From contig CALMOI010000383.1 of the NCBI GenBank assembly GCA_937871735.1, positions 1-5,162 on the forward strand: a stretch of 5,162 bases of DNA, in the 5' to 3' direction. The position numbers and the translations under genes were made by a program. This DNA is from an uncultured Comamonadaceae bacterium. Its GTDB lineage: Bacteria > Pseudomonadota > Gammaproteobacteria > Burkholderiales > Burkholderiaceae_C. Of this stretch, positions 1-5,162 are shown one piece after another (the first letter of the stretch is position 1; every line of letters begins with the position of its first letter). A model generated the notes under the pieces. It worked only from the letters and a program-made list of their open reading frames with translations, was not told where the DNA came from and ran no database searches.

Positions 1-104
1 GAAACACCGTAGGGCGGCGACGTTAGCACAATAGATTTGCCCCTTTGTAAAGTTGGGGCGTGGAAAAAATAGCTCGGCAAAACAAGCCAAGCAGTGCATC
101 TCAT
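1..104 (-). other. Possible 5' leader or start of a divergent gene leaving the window (uncertain)
   Basis: Two minus-strand frames stay open to the left edge: one from an ATG at 104 (34 codons, beginning MRCTAWLVLPSYFF) and one from an ATG at 99 (33 codons, beginning MHCLACFAELFFPR). The third minus frame stops at 23-25. In the first frame a GTG at 29 is preceded by AAAGGGG with a 10-base gap, a fair ribosome binding site, so a start there is the most economical reading. Neither peptide is recognised, and codon use lacks the strong G/C third-position bias of the neighbours. All three plus-strand frames stop by position 34, so no plus-strand gene extends in from the left beyond that point. This could equally be untranslated leader or plain intergenic DNA. 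Confidence 0.2.
39..59. repeat. Small inverted repeat (GCCCC/GGGGC hairpin)
   Basis: GCCCC at 39-43 pairs with GGGGC at 55-59 across an 11-base loop. No run of T follows the stem on either strand; a T run precedes it on the minus strand. It is therefore not a standard intrinsic terminator. Read on the minus strand, the 3' arm of the stem contains the GGGG that would be the ribosome binding site for the possible GTG start at 29, so it could mask translation of a divergent gene. That role is inference only. Confidence 0.25.
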
Positions 105-131
105 ACACACCCAAGGCACGCAGCGCGCTGA

Positions 132-137
132 ATTTTA
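132..137 (-). promoter_or_regulatory. Weak candidate -10 for a divergent minus-strand transcript
   Basis: Read on the minus strand, 137 to 132 is TAAAAT, 5 of 6 matches to the sigma70 -10 box. No good -35 lies at standard spacing: TGGTCA sits 19 bp upstream and matches 4 of 6. If used, it would start a transcript near 125 running leftwards out of the window. The case rests on the -10 alone. Confidence 0.2.
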
Positions 138-196
138 GAACCGGCAGCCACCCCCTTGACCATACGGAAACCCTTGCTCCATGACAAATTACAGCC

Positions 197-209
197 CGTC
201 AACTTGACG
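197..209. promoter_or_regulatory. Perfect 13-bp palindrome over the tetR -35, candidate operator
   Basis: CGTCAA-C-TTGACG is a perfect inverted repeat with 6-base arms and a single central base. Its right arm is exactly the -35 hexamer of the promoter proposed for the TetR-family gene. A protein bound here would block RNA polymerase. TetR-family regulators bind palindromes as dimers and often repress their own gene, which fits, but binding is inferred. Confidence 0.4.
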
Positions 210-232
210 CCATCGAGTGGAGTGGCTACATT
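204..232 (+). promoter_or_regulatory. Sigma70-type promoter for the tetR-family gene
   Basis: The -35 box TTGACG (204-209, 5 of 6 matches) and the -10 box TACATT (227-232, 4 of 6) are separated by the ideal 17 bp. Transcription would start near 239, leaving a leader of about 18 bases before the ATG at 257. No convincing Shine-Dalgarno sequence lies in that leader, so translation may be weak. Both boxes overlap inverted repeats that look like repressor sites. Confidence 0.5.
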
Positions 233-252
233 AATAACCAATCAGTCATTAA
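231..252. promoter_or_regulatory. 22-bp quasi-palindrome over the tetR -10/start site, candidate operator
   Basis: Outer arms TTAAT (231-235) and ATTAA (248-252) are perfect, and inner AC/GT and A/T pairs also match, so 8 of 11 base pairs of the dyad are symmetric. The site covers the last bases of the -10 box and the predicted transcription start, and ends 4 bp before the ATG. Length and placement suit autorepression by the TetR-family protein encoded next. The site is AT-rich, so some symmetry may be chance. Confidence 0.4.
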
Positions 253-256
253 CTTT

Positions 257-928
257 ATGCCGCTACCCAAGATCATCTCCAGCTTGCAACCCTGTGCCGC
301 GCCCAAGCGTGAGCGCCGCAAAGAAGCTCGTCCCGGCGAGTTGTTGGATGCAGCATTGGATTTGTTCGTTGAAAAAGGCTTTGCTGTCACACGATCTGAG
401 GAGGTGGCCGCGCGCGCCGGGGTCTCCAAAGGCACGCTGTTCTTGTACTTTCCCAGCAAAGAAGAGCTATTTAAGGCCGTCGTGCGCGAAAACGTGGTGC
501 GCCCCGTCTCCGAAAGCGCATCAGAAGTTGACGACTTCACCGGCACCACGGGCGCACTGCTGGCCCACCTGATGCAGCAATGGTGGGCACGCTACGGGGC
601 CACCAAAGCCTCAGGCATCTCCAAGCTCATCATGAGCGAGTCCCAAAACTTCCCTGATTTGGCTCAGTTTTACCAAGATGAAGTCGTCGCTCCAGGCATG
701 GAGCTGGTGCGCCGGGTGCTGCAACGCGGCATTGACCGGGGCGAGTTCCGCGAGCTGGACATGCCGCACGCCATCTACTCCGTCATGGCACCGCTGATTT
801 TTTTGGTGATGTGGAAACACTCGATGGCCCCATGCTGCGCCAGCGGCCAACAAATCAATCCCGAAGCATTCATCGCCCAACACGCCGATTTGCTGGTGCG
901 TGGGCTGCGCAAGGACACGAGTTCATGA
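257..928 (+). CDS. TetR/AcrR-family transcriptional regulator
   Basis: A 223-residue DNA-binding regulator, presumably a dimeric repressor released by a small ligand. The N-terminal TetR helix-turn-helix domain spans about residues 28-75: helix 1 around ELLDAALDLFVEKGF, then EEVAARAGVSKGTLFLYFPSKEEL, with the recognition helix and the family's hallmark YFPSKEEL turn at about 55-71. The C-terminal part (about 90-215) resembles the AefR-like ligand-binding domain, with a KLIMSESQNFPDLAQFY segment and a late hydrophobic helix. ATG 257 is the first start after an in-frame stop at 182-184; the 27 residues before helix 1 are slightly long but normal. Adjacent cysteines C193 and C194 are unusual. 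A T7 tract lies at 798-804. The gene is followed after 67 bp by the methyltransferase, with tolC further on, so it may regulate export functions. The ligand and targets cannot be read from the sequence. Confidence 0.93.
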   Translation: MPLPKIISSLQPCAAPKRERRKEARPGELLDAALDLFVEKGFAVTRSEEVAARAGVSKGTLFLYFPSKEELFKAVVRENVVRPVSESASEVDDFTGTTGALLAHLMQQWWARYGATKASGISKLIMSESQNFPDLAQFYQDEVVAPGMELVRRVLQRGIDRGEFRELDMPHAIYSVMAPLIFLVMWKHSMAPCCASGQQINPEAFIAQHADLLVRGLRKDTSS

Positions 929-951
929 ACCAGTCTTGCAAGTCAGCCCGG

Positions 952-957
952 TAAAAT
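952..957 (+). promoter_or_regulatory. Candidate -10 element for the methyltransferase-rhodanese-tolC cluster
   Basis: TAAAAT matches the sigma70 -10 box at 5 of 6 positions and would give a start near 964 and a leader of about 32 bases containing the AGGAG ribosome binding site at 984-988. A second AT-rich word, TAATAT at 972-977, is weaker. Neither has a good -35 at 16-18 bp. The 67-bp gap also holds two short perfect palindromes, GTTCATGAAC (921-930, covering the tetR stop) and CTTGCAAG (935-942), just upstream. The cluster may instead be transcribed by read-through from tetR. Confidence 0.3.
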
Positions 958-995
958 TGCTGAGCATCAGCTAATATACCCCTAGGAGTACCGAG

Positions 996-1661
996 ATGGA
1001 TCTGGAACAAGCGCGCTTTAACATGATTGAACAGCAAATCCGCCCGTGGGAGGTGCTGGATGCCCACGTGCTGCAATTGCTGTCGGTGGTCAAGCGCGAA
1101 GACTTCGTGCCACTGGCGCACAAGGCGCTGGCCTTTGTGGACATGGAAATCCCGCTGCGTGAAGGCGGTGCGCGTGGTCAAGCCATGCTGGCTCCGCGCG
1201 TGGAAGCGCGTTTGCTGCAAGAAGCCAACGTGCAAAAGCACGAAACAGTGCTGGAAATCGGCACCGGCAGCGGCTACTTGACCGCTTTGCTGGCCCACCG
1301 TGCGCAACGCGTGGTGTCGCTGGAAATCGAACCCGCACTGGCCGAACTGGCCCGCGCCAATCTGCAAAAAGCCGGCATCACCAACGCCGAAGTGCGCACC
1401 GCCAACGCCGCAGGCCGTATGCAAGCCGACGGCCCGTTTGACGTGCTGGTGCTGGGCGGCTCGGTCGCTGAAATGCCTGAGCTGCTGCTCGACCAAGTCA
1501 AAGTCGGTGGCCGCGTGATTGGCGTGGTCGGCAACGAGCCCATGATGCGCGCCACCGTGATGACCCGCACCGGCGATGCCACTTGGACGACCACCCAGCC
1601 CTGGGACACCATCGTGCCGCGTCTGCTGAACTTCGTGCAGCCCTCGCGCTTTTACTTCTGA
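996..1661 (+). CDS. Protein-L-isoaspartate O-methyltransferase-like SAM-dependent methyltransferase
   Basis: A 221-residue cytosolic methyltransferase of the PIMT (Pcm) family, whose classical members methylate isoaspartyl residues to start repair of damaged proteins. The N-terminal helices (1-45: IEQQIRPWEVLD, REDFVP) match the family. SAM-binding motif I is VLEIGTGSGYLTALLA (85-100), followed by an acidic strand end, SLEIE, and later FDVLVLGGS and GGRVIGVVG. The substrate-loop motif of true PIMTs, Q-T-I-S-A/Q-P, reads Q62-A-M-L-A-P67 here, so both the Thr and the Ser are absent. The usual GAA/TAA after the DA(I/L)V strand is also changed to LGGS. The fold assignment is firm but repair activity is doubtful. 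ATG 996 is supported by AGGAG at 984-988, 7 bases upstream. It is followed after 27 bp by the rhodanese gene and probably co-transcribed with it. Confidence 0.88.
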   Translation: MDLEQARFNMIEQQIRPWEVLDAHVLQLLSVVKREDFVPLAHKALAFVDMEIPLREGGARGQAMLAPRVEARLLQEANVQKHETVLEIGTGSGYLTALLAHRAQRVVSLEIEPALAELARANLQKAGITNAEVRTANAAGRMQADGPFDVLVLGGSVAEMPELLLDQVKVGGRVIGVVGNEPMMRATVMTRTGDATWTTTQPWDTIVPRLLNFVQPSRFYF

Positions 1662-1688
1662 TCGCCCGCTCGTACCCAGACGACGATC

Positions 1689-2030
1689 ATGATCGACCAA
1701 GTTCAACCCAGTGACCTTGCAGCTTGGCTGCAAGCCGCCAGCGCCCACGGCCAGCCGCTGGTGCTGGATGTGCGCGAACGCTTTGAGCTGCAAATTGCCA
1801 GCATCAAAACCGACGGCCTGACCTTCATGGCTGTGCCCATGTCCACCGTGCCCATGCGGCTGGACGACATCGACCTGAGTCGCCCCATTGCCTGCCTGTG
1901 CCACCACGGTGGCCGCAGCATGCAAGTGGCGATGTACTTGGAGCAGCACGGTTGCGCCCACGTGGCCAACATTGCGGGTGGGATTGACGCTTGGTCGCGT
2001 CAAAACGACCCCAGCGTGCCGCGCTACTGA
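1689..2030 (+). CDS. Single-domain rhodanese (thiosulfate sulfurtransferase-like) protein
   Basis: A 113-residue cytosolic protein about the size of GlpE, consisting of one rhodanese domain. Rhodaneses carry a persulfide on an active-site cysteine and pass sulfur to acceptors such as cyanide or thiols. The N-terminal strand LVLDVRERFEL (24-34) is the conserved D-V-R-E motif. The active-site loop is C71-H-H-G-G-R76 followed by S, matching the C-x-x-G-x-R-S pattern, so the catalytic cysteine is present. The C-terminal NIAGGIDAWS (about 94-103) is the other family signature. A second cysteine, C69, sits two residues before the catalytic one. The ATG at 1689 lies 27 bp after the methyltransferase stop with only a weak ribosome binding site, suggesting translation depends on the upstream gene. 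tolC begins 37 bp downstream. The sulfur donor and acceptor are unknown. Confidence 0.92.
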   Translation: MIDQVQPSDLAAWLQAASAHGQPLVLDVRERFELQIASIKTDGLTFMAVPMSTVPMRLDDIDLSRPIACLCHHGGRSMQVAMYLEQHGCAHVANIAGGIDAWSRQNDPSVPRY

Positions 2031-2067
2031 CCTTGCCACCTGCGCTGATTTTTCGGAGAACCTCGCT

Positions 2068-3405
2068 ATGACCTTGCACCGCCCTTTGACCTTGACCTTC
2101 GCTTTGGCAATGGTGTTTTCGGGGTCGGCGCAAGCCCAAAGCCTGCTGGAACTCTACGAATCAGCGCAGGGCTACGATGCCACGTACCAATCGGCACAAG
2201 CTCAGTACCAAGCCACACAAGCCCGCGCCGCGCAAGCGCATGCGGGCTTGCTACCCAGCGTGGGACTGTCTGCTGGCATCACCCGGGCTGATCTGGACAA
2301 CACCACCGGCGGCGCTAACACTCAGCGCGACTACAACACCCAAACCGCCACGCTGAGCGCATCGCAGCCGCTGTACCGCCCGGCCAACGTCGCCGCCGAT
2401 GCCCAAGGCAAAAAACAAGCTGAACTGGCGCAAGCCCAACTGCTCAGCGCCCAACAAGATTTGATCGTGCGCGTCAGCCAAGCCTACTTTGACGTGCTGG
2501 CCGCGCAAGACAGCCTGACCTTCGTCCGCGCCCAAAAAGCCGCCGTGGCCGAGCAACTGGCCTCGGCCAAGCGCAACTTTGAAGTCGGCACCAGCACCAT
2601 CACTGACAGCCGCGAAGCCCAAGCCCGCTACGACTTGGTGCTGGCCCAAGAAATTGCCGCCGATAACGATCTGCGCGTCAAAAAGCTGGCGCTGGATCAA
2701 CTGGTGGGCAAAAACGGCACCGCGCCCAAGGTGCTGGCAACGCCGGTCGCGCTGCCCGCTGTGCAGCCTGACAACGTGGAAGCGTGGGTGCTGCAATCGG
2801 CAGACCGCCATCCCGGCGTGCAGCAGTCCACCTTGGCACTTGAGATTGCCAAGCTCGAAACCACCAAGGCCGAAGCCGCCAACAAACCCACGCTGGACTT
2901 GACCGCCAGCTACGGCAAAACCCGCTACCCCGAGGGCAACCCCAGCAGCGCGGCACCCTATGCCAGCAGCCGCAGCAATGTCGCCACGCTGGGACTGGCC
3001 TTCAACCTGCCGCTGTACACCGGCAACGCGACCCAAAACCGCATCCAAGAAACCCTCGCGCTGGAAGACAAAGCCCGCGCTGATCTGGATGTCACCTTGC
3101 GCGCCGTGGCGCAAGGCACGCGCAGCGCCTTCTTCGGCGTGCAATCGGGCGTAGGTCAAGTCAAGGCGCTAGAGGCCGCCGAAGCCTCCAGTCAAAGCGC
3201 CTTGGATGCCAACAAGCTGGGCTACCAAGTTGGCGTGCGCATCAACATTGACGTGCTGAATGCCCAAAGCCAGCTCTACCAAACCAAGCGCGATTTGGCC
3301 CAAGCCCGCTACAACGTACTGGTGGGTGGCCTGAAGTTGCGCCAAGCCAGCGGCACGCTGCAAGTGGACGATCTGCGCGCAGTCAACGCGCTGCTGGCGC
3401 GCTGA
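2068..3405 (+). CDS. tolC: TolC-family outer membrane export channel protein
   Basis: A 445-residue precursor of an outer membrane factor. Such proteins form trimeric channel-tunnels that let RND, MFS or ABC pumps, or type I secretion systems, expel substrates across the outer membrane. A signal peptide spans residues 1-23 (MTLHRPLTLTFALAMVF then SGSAQA), with likely cleavage after AQA and a mature start QSLLELY. Two outer-membrane-efflux repeats follow, about 24-225 and 245-430. The first has SQAYFDVLAAQDSL and NFEVGTSTITDSREAQARYD, the second YQVGVRINIDVLNAQSQLY and ARYNVLVGGLKLRQASGTL; both match E. coli TolC closely in pattern. Coiled-coil regions are rich in Ala and Gln. ATG 2068 is chosen because it begins the signal peptide and is preceded by GGAGA at 2055-2059; an upstream in-frame start at 1888 lies inside the rhodanese gene and is spurious. 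It lacks the long C-terminal tail of E. coli TolC. No pump or adaptor gene is present in the window. Its last 23 bases overlap waaA on the other strand. Confidence 0.95.
   Translation: MTLHRPLTLTFALAMVFSGSAQAQSLLELYESAQGYDATYQSAQAQYQATQARAAQAHAGLLPSVGLSAGITRADLDNTTGGANTQRDYNTQTATLSASQPLYRPANVAADAQGKKQAELAQAQLLSAQQDLIVRVSQAYFDVLAAQDSLTFVRAQKAAVAEQLASAKRNFEVGTSTITDSREAQARYDLVLAQEIAADNDLRVKKLALDQLVGKNGTAPKVLATPVALPAVQPDNVEAWVLQSADRHPGVQQSTLALEIAKLETTKAEAANKPTLDLTASYGKTRYPEGNPSSAAPYASSRSNVATLGLAFNLPLYTGNATQNRIQETLALEDKARADLDVTLRAVAQGTRSAFFGVQSGVGQVKALEAAEASSQSALDANKLGYQVGVRINIDVLNAQSQLYQTKRDLAQARYNVLVGGLKLRQASGTLQVDDLRAVNALLAR
3383..3405. repeat. Hairpin coinciding with the tolC/waaA tail-to-tail overlap
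   Basis: Bases 3383-3391 are complementary to 3397-3405 with one mismatch (3386/3402) around the five-base loop TGCTG. In RNA from the minus strand that mismatch becomes a G-U pair, giving a continuous 9-bp stem. The outer three pairs are forced because each end is a TGA stop codon on its own strand; the inner CGCGC/GCGCG is not forced. No T run follows on either side, so it is not a standard intrinsic terminator. It may still affect 3' ends or mRNA stability of both genes. Confidence 0.35.
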
Positions 3406-4711
3406 TCAACACCCGCACCGCCTGCACCATGCGCGCTGCTGCGCCCCGGTGGGCGGTGGCAAAGTGCAGCGCCGCTTGCACCGCGCTGTGGTGCGCCGGT
3501 GCATCCGCCACCAAGGCTTGCGCACGAACACACGCCTGCGCCATGTCGGAAACGGTGAACGCCGCGCCCGCTGCTTCGGCCCATTGCGCCGCTTCGGCAA
3601 AGTTGAAGGTGTGCGGCCCCATCACCACCGGACAGCCACAGGCGGCGGCTTCGATCAGGTTTTGACCGCCCAACGGCGCAAAGCTGCCGCCCAATAAAGC
3701 CACATCCGCCAAGCCGTAATACAGTGCCATTTCGCCCAGCGAATCGCCCAACCACACCGTCACCGGATCGCTGGCTGACGCAGATGGCGGCGCAGGCGGC
3801 TGCGCGCCCCAACTGCTGCGGCGCGAAACGGTGAAACCGTGCTGGCGAATCAGCTCGGCCACTTCGTCAAAACGCTGCGGGTGACGCGGCACGATCAGCC
3901 ATTGCACGGGCGCATCGTTGGTGCGGGAGGCACGCGCCGCCTCGTGCAGAGTGCGCAGTTGCGCCAGCCACAGCACCTCCTCGCCTTCGCGGCTGCTGGC
4001 GAACAGCAGCACAGGTCGGGCAGCCGTCGCCCGCCAGCGTTGGCCTTGGGCCAGCAAAGCGGGATCGGGCGTGGCATCGAATTTCAAATTGCCGAGCACG
4101 CCTTGCACGGGCGCGCCCAAGGTGCGCAGCCGCTGGGCATCGGCCTCAGTTTGCGCCCAAGCGGCGGTCAAGGCTTGGTAGGCGGGACGGGCCAGCCAGC
4201 CCATGCGCTGGGCTTGGTGCAGGGACTTGTCGCTCAACCGGGCATTGGCCAGCACCAGCGGCACGCCGCGCCGGGCACAAGCCGCCGTCAGATTCGGCCA
4301 GACTTCGGTTTCCATCAGCAGCCCCAAGCGCGGCTGAAAGTGCGCTAAAAAACGATCGACCGCGCCGGGCGTGTCCCACGGTTGCCAAACTTGCACATCG
4401 CCGGGTTGCAGCAGCTTGCGCCCTTCCGCGCGGCCAGTGGCGGTGCCGTGGGTCAGCAGCAGGCGCAGACCCGGCATCTGCCGACGCAGCTCGGCCAGCA
4501 AGATCGCGGCGGCACGGGTTTCGCCCAACGAGACAGCGTGGATCCACACCCGGCCCGCATCGGCAGGCTGGGTGTAGTGACCAAAACGCTCTTCGACCGC
4601 TTCAGCGTAGCCCGGCTCAGCGCGAGCACGGCGTGCCAGTTTGCGGCGCAGCAGTGGCTGAGCCAGCACCGTGACGGCGCTGTAGGCCGCGCGCGCGATG
4701 CGGGCCAGCAC
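3383..4711 (-). CDS. waaA: 3-deoxy-D-manno-octulosonic acid (Kdo) transferase
   Basis: A 442-residue glycosyltransferase of family GT30, acting at the cytoplasmic face of the inner membrane. It transfers Kdo from CMP-Kdo to the lipid A precursor, the first step of lipopolysaccharide core assembly. The N-terminal segment (1-30, ending in QPLLRRKLARRAR) is hydrophobic then basic, fitting membrane association. VWIHAVSLGE (55-64) holds the catalytic glutamate E64. THGTATGR (87-94), WQPWDTPGAVDRFL (109-122) and METEVWPNL (133-141) complete the N-terminal acceptor domain. The C-terminal CMP-Kdo domain shows GNLKFD (207-212), PRHPQRF (275-281), GDSLGEM (322-328) and GGSFAPLGGQNLIEAAACG (341-359). 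A Pro/Ala/Ser-rich stretch at about 303-314 makes it slightly longer than the 425-residue E. coli enzyme. The start is GTG at 4711, only 2 bp after the mutase stop, so the two are probably co-transcribed and translationally coupled. Whether it adds one or two Kdo units cannot be told. Confidence 0.96.
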   Translation of the reverse strand: MLARIARAAYSAVTVLAQPLLRRKLARRARAEPGYAEAVEERFGHYTQPADAGRVWIHAVSLGETRAAAILLAELRRQMPGLRLLLTHGTATGRAEGRKLLQPGDVQVWQPWDTPGAVDRFLAHFQPRLGLLMETEVWPNLTAACARRGVPLVLANARLSDKSLHQAQRMGWLARPAYQALTAAWAQTEADAQRLRTLGAPVQGVLGNLKFDATPDPALLAQGQRWRATAARPVLLFASSREGEEVLWLAQLRTLHEAARASRTNDAPVQWLIVPRHPQRFDEVAELIRQHGFTVSRRSSWGAQPPAPPSASASDPVTVWLGDSLGEMALYYGLADVALLGGSFAPLGGQNLIEAAACGCPVVMGPHTFNFAEAAQWAEAAGAAFTVSDMAQACVRAQALVADAPAHHSAVQAALHFATAHRGAAARMVQAVRVLISAPAAR

Positions 4712-4713
4712 GC

Positions 4714-5162
4714 TCAGTGCGCGGCGGCTTCGATGGCGGCGTCGGGCTTGACGCTGCGCAGCAGGGCCAGCATGTCGGCCTCGATGCGGTGCAGGGCTTC
4801 GTCGGTGTGGCCTTCAAAGCGCAGCACCAGCACCGGGGTGGTGTTGGAGGCGCGCACCAAGCCAAAGCCGTCCGGCCAGTCCACGCGCAGGCCGTCGATG
4901 CTGGAGATGTGCGCCAGCGCCGGGTCGCGGCCCGCAGCGGTGGCCGATGCGGCCAGGGCTTGTTCAGCCACGGCTTGCAGTTCGGCGGTCACGCGGTGCG
5001 GCTCGCCTTCGGCGCACTTGACGTTGAGTTCGGGCGTGGAGAAGCTGGTGGGCAGCGCGTCCAGCACGGCGTTGGCGTCGGGGCTGCGGCTGACGATTTC
5101 CAGCAGGCGGCAACCGGCGTAGGTGCCGTCGTCAAAACCGTACCAGCGTTCTTTGAAGAAGA
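4714..5162 (-). CDS. Phosphomannomutase/phosphoglucomutase (AlgC-type), C-terminal part only
   Basis: The window holds the last 148 residues of an alpha-D-phosphohexomutase; the rest lies beyond the right edge. These enzymes interconvert hexose 6-phosphates and 1-phosphates through a phosphoserine and supply sugar-1-phosphates for nucleotide-sugar, LPS and exopolysaccharide synthesis. The fragment begins FFKERWYGFDDGTYAGCRLLE, matching the end of domain 3 of Pseudomonas AlgC just after its sugar-binding loop. Domain 4 follows, with STPELNV, the GLRVDWPDGFG strand pair and the phosphate-binding loop RASNTTPVLVLRFEG, all expected residues being present. The catalytic serine and metal-binding loop are outside the window. 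The stop at 4714-4716 is 2 bp from the waaA start, and both genes serve envelope glycan synthesis. The family call is firm; the mannose versus glucose preference is not resolvable. Confidence 0.93.
   Translation of the reverse strand, partial: FFKERWYGFDDGTYAGCRLLEIVSRSPDANAVLDALPTSFSTPELNVKCAEGEPHRVTAELQAVAEQALAASATAAGRDPALAHISSIDGLRVDWPDGFGLVRASNTTPVLVLRFEGHTDEALHRIEADMLALLRSVKPDAAIEAAAH

Noticed and set aside
39..59. Intrinsic terminator at the left edge
   Set aside because: The stem is only 5 bp with an 11-base loop, and no T run follows it on either strand.
1..140. TPP riboswitch or other known riboswitch in the minus-strand leader
   Set aside because: I looked for the CUGAGA and conserved downstream signatures of TPP elements and found none. 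The region lacks an extended multi-stem structure that I can see.
156..572. A 138-codon plus-strand open frame overlapping the start of the TetR-family gene
   Set aside because: It starts at a TTG in the upstream region and reads out of frame through the helix-turn-helix domain. The product has no family resemblance.
870..2039. A 389-codon minus-strand open frame opposite the methyltransferase and rhodanese genes
   Set aside because: Its product is dominated by His, Gln, Gly and Ala with no recognisable domain, the typical look of an antisense shadow in GC-rich DNA. Both genes opposite it have clear family motifs.
1888..2067. A longer tolC start inside the rhodanese gene
   Set aside because: It would put 60 unrelated residues ahead of a clear signal peptide. 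The ATG at 2068 has its own ribosome binding site.
2251..3159. A 302-codon minus-strand open frame inside tolC
   Set aside because: It is an antisense shadow of strongly biased codons. The plus strand encodes an unmistakable TolC-family protein.
4382..5122. A 246-codon plus-strand open frame opposite waaA and the mutase
   Set aside because: It is low in complexity (Ser, Ala, Arg rich), spans the junction of two real genes and has no recognisable motif.

Overview
The window reads as a stretch of GC-rich betaproteobacterial chromosome, most likely order Burkholderiales and probably family Comamonadaceae. That placement is inferred from the strong G/C preference at third codon positions, the style of the encoded proteins (for example the ARFNMIEQQIRPW start of the methyltransferase and the AQPLLRRKL start of WaaA) and the gene neighbourhood. 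No database search was possible. There is no mobile element, CRISPR array, tRNA or rRNA.

Layout. Positions 1-256 are an AT-richer, non-coding-looking region. It carries a good sigma70-type promoter for the first gene, two inverted repeats placed like repressor operators, and on the minus strand possibly the leader or 5' end of a divergent gene that leaves the window. On the plus strand follow a TetR/AcrR regulator (257-928), a protein-isoaspartate-methyltransferase-like SAM enzyme (996-1661), a single-domain rhodanese (1689-2030) and a complete TolC-family outer membrane channel (2068-3405). The last three are spaced by 27 and 37 bp and look like one operon, perhaps with read-through from the regulator. 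On the minus strand, entering from the right edge, are the C-terminal part of an AlgC-type phosphomannomutase/phosphoglucomutase (4714-5162) and, 2 bp after its stop, waaA (kdtA), the Kdo transferase of lipopolysaccharide core synthesis (GTG start at 4711, stop at 3383). waaA and tolC are convergent and their coding ends overlap by 23 bp.

How the genes may work together. The two minus-strand genes both serve cell-surface glycan synthesis: the mutase makes sugar-1-phosphates and WaaA attaches Kdo to lipid A. The plus-strand cluster ends in an outer membrane export channel and begins with a regulator of the family that often controls efflux genes. The methyltransferase and rhodanese between them have no obvious export role. 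The whole window thus has an envelope theme, but no inner-membrane pump or adaptor is encoded here.

Most of the window is ordinary, well-recognised housekeeping content. The points most worth a second look are the methyltransferase, which has lost the hydroxyl-bearing Thr-Ile-Ser motif of true isoaspartate methyltransferases; the doubled operator-like palindromes over the tetR promoter; the hairpin that coincides exactly with the tolC/waaA overlap; and the unassigned divergent region at the left edge.
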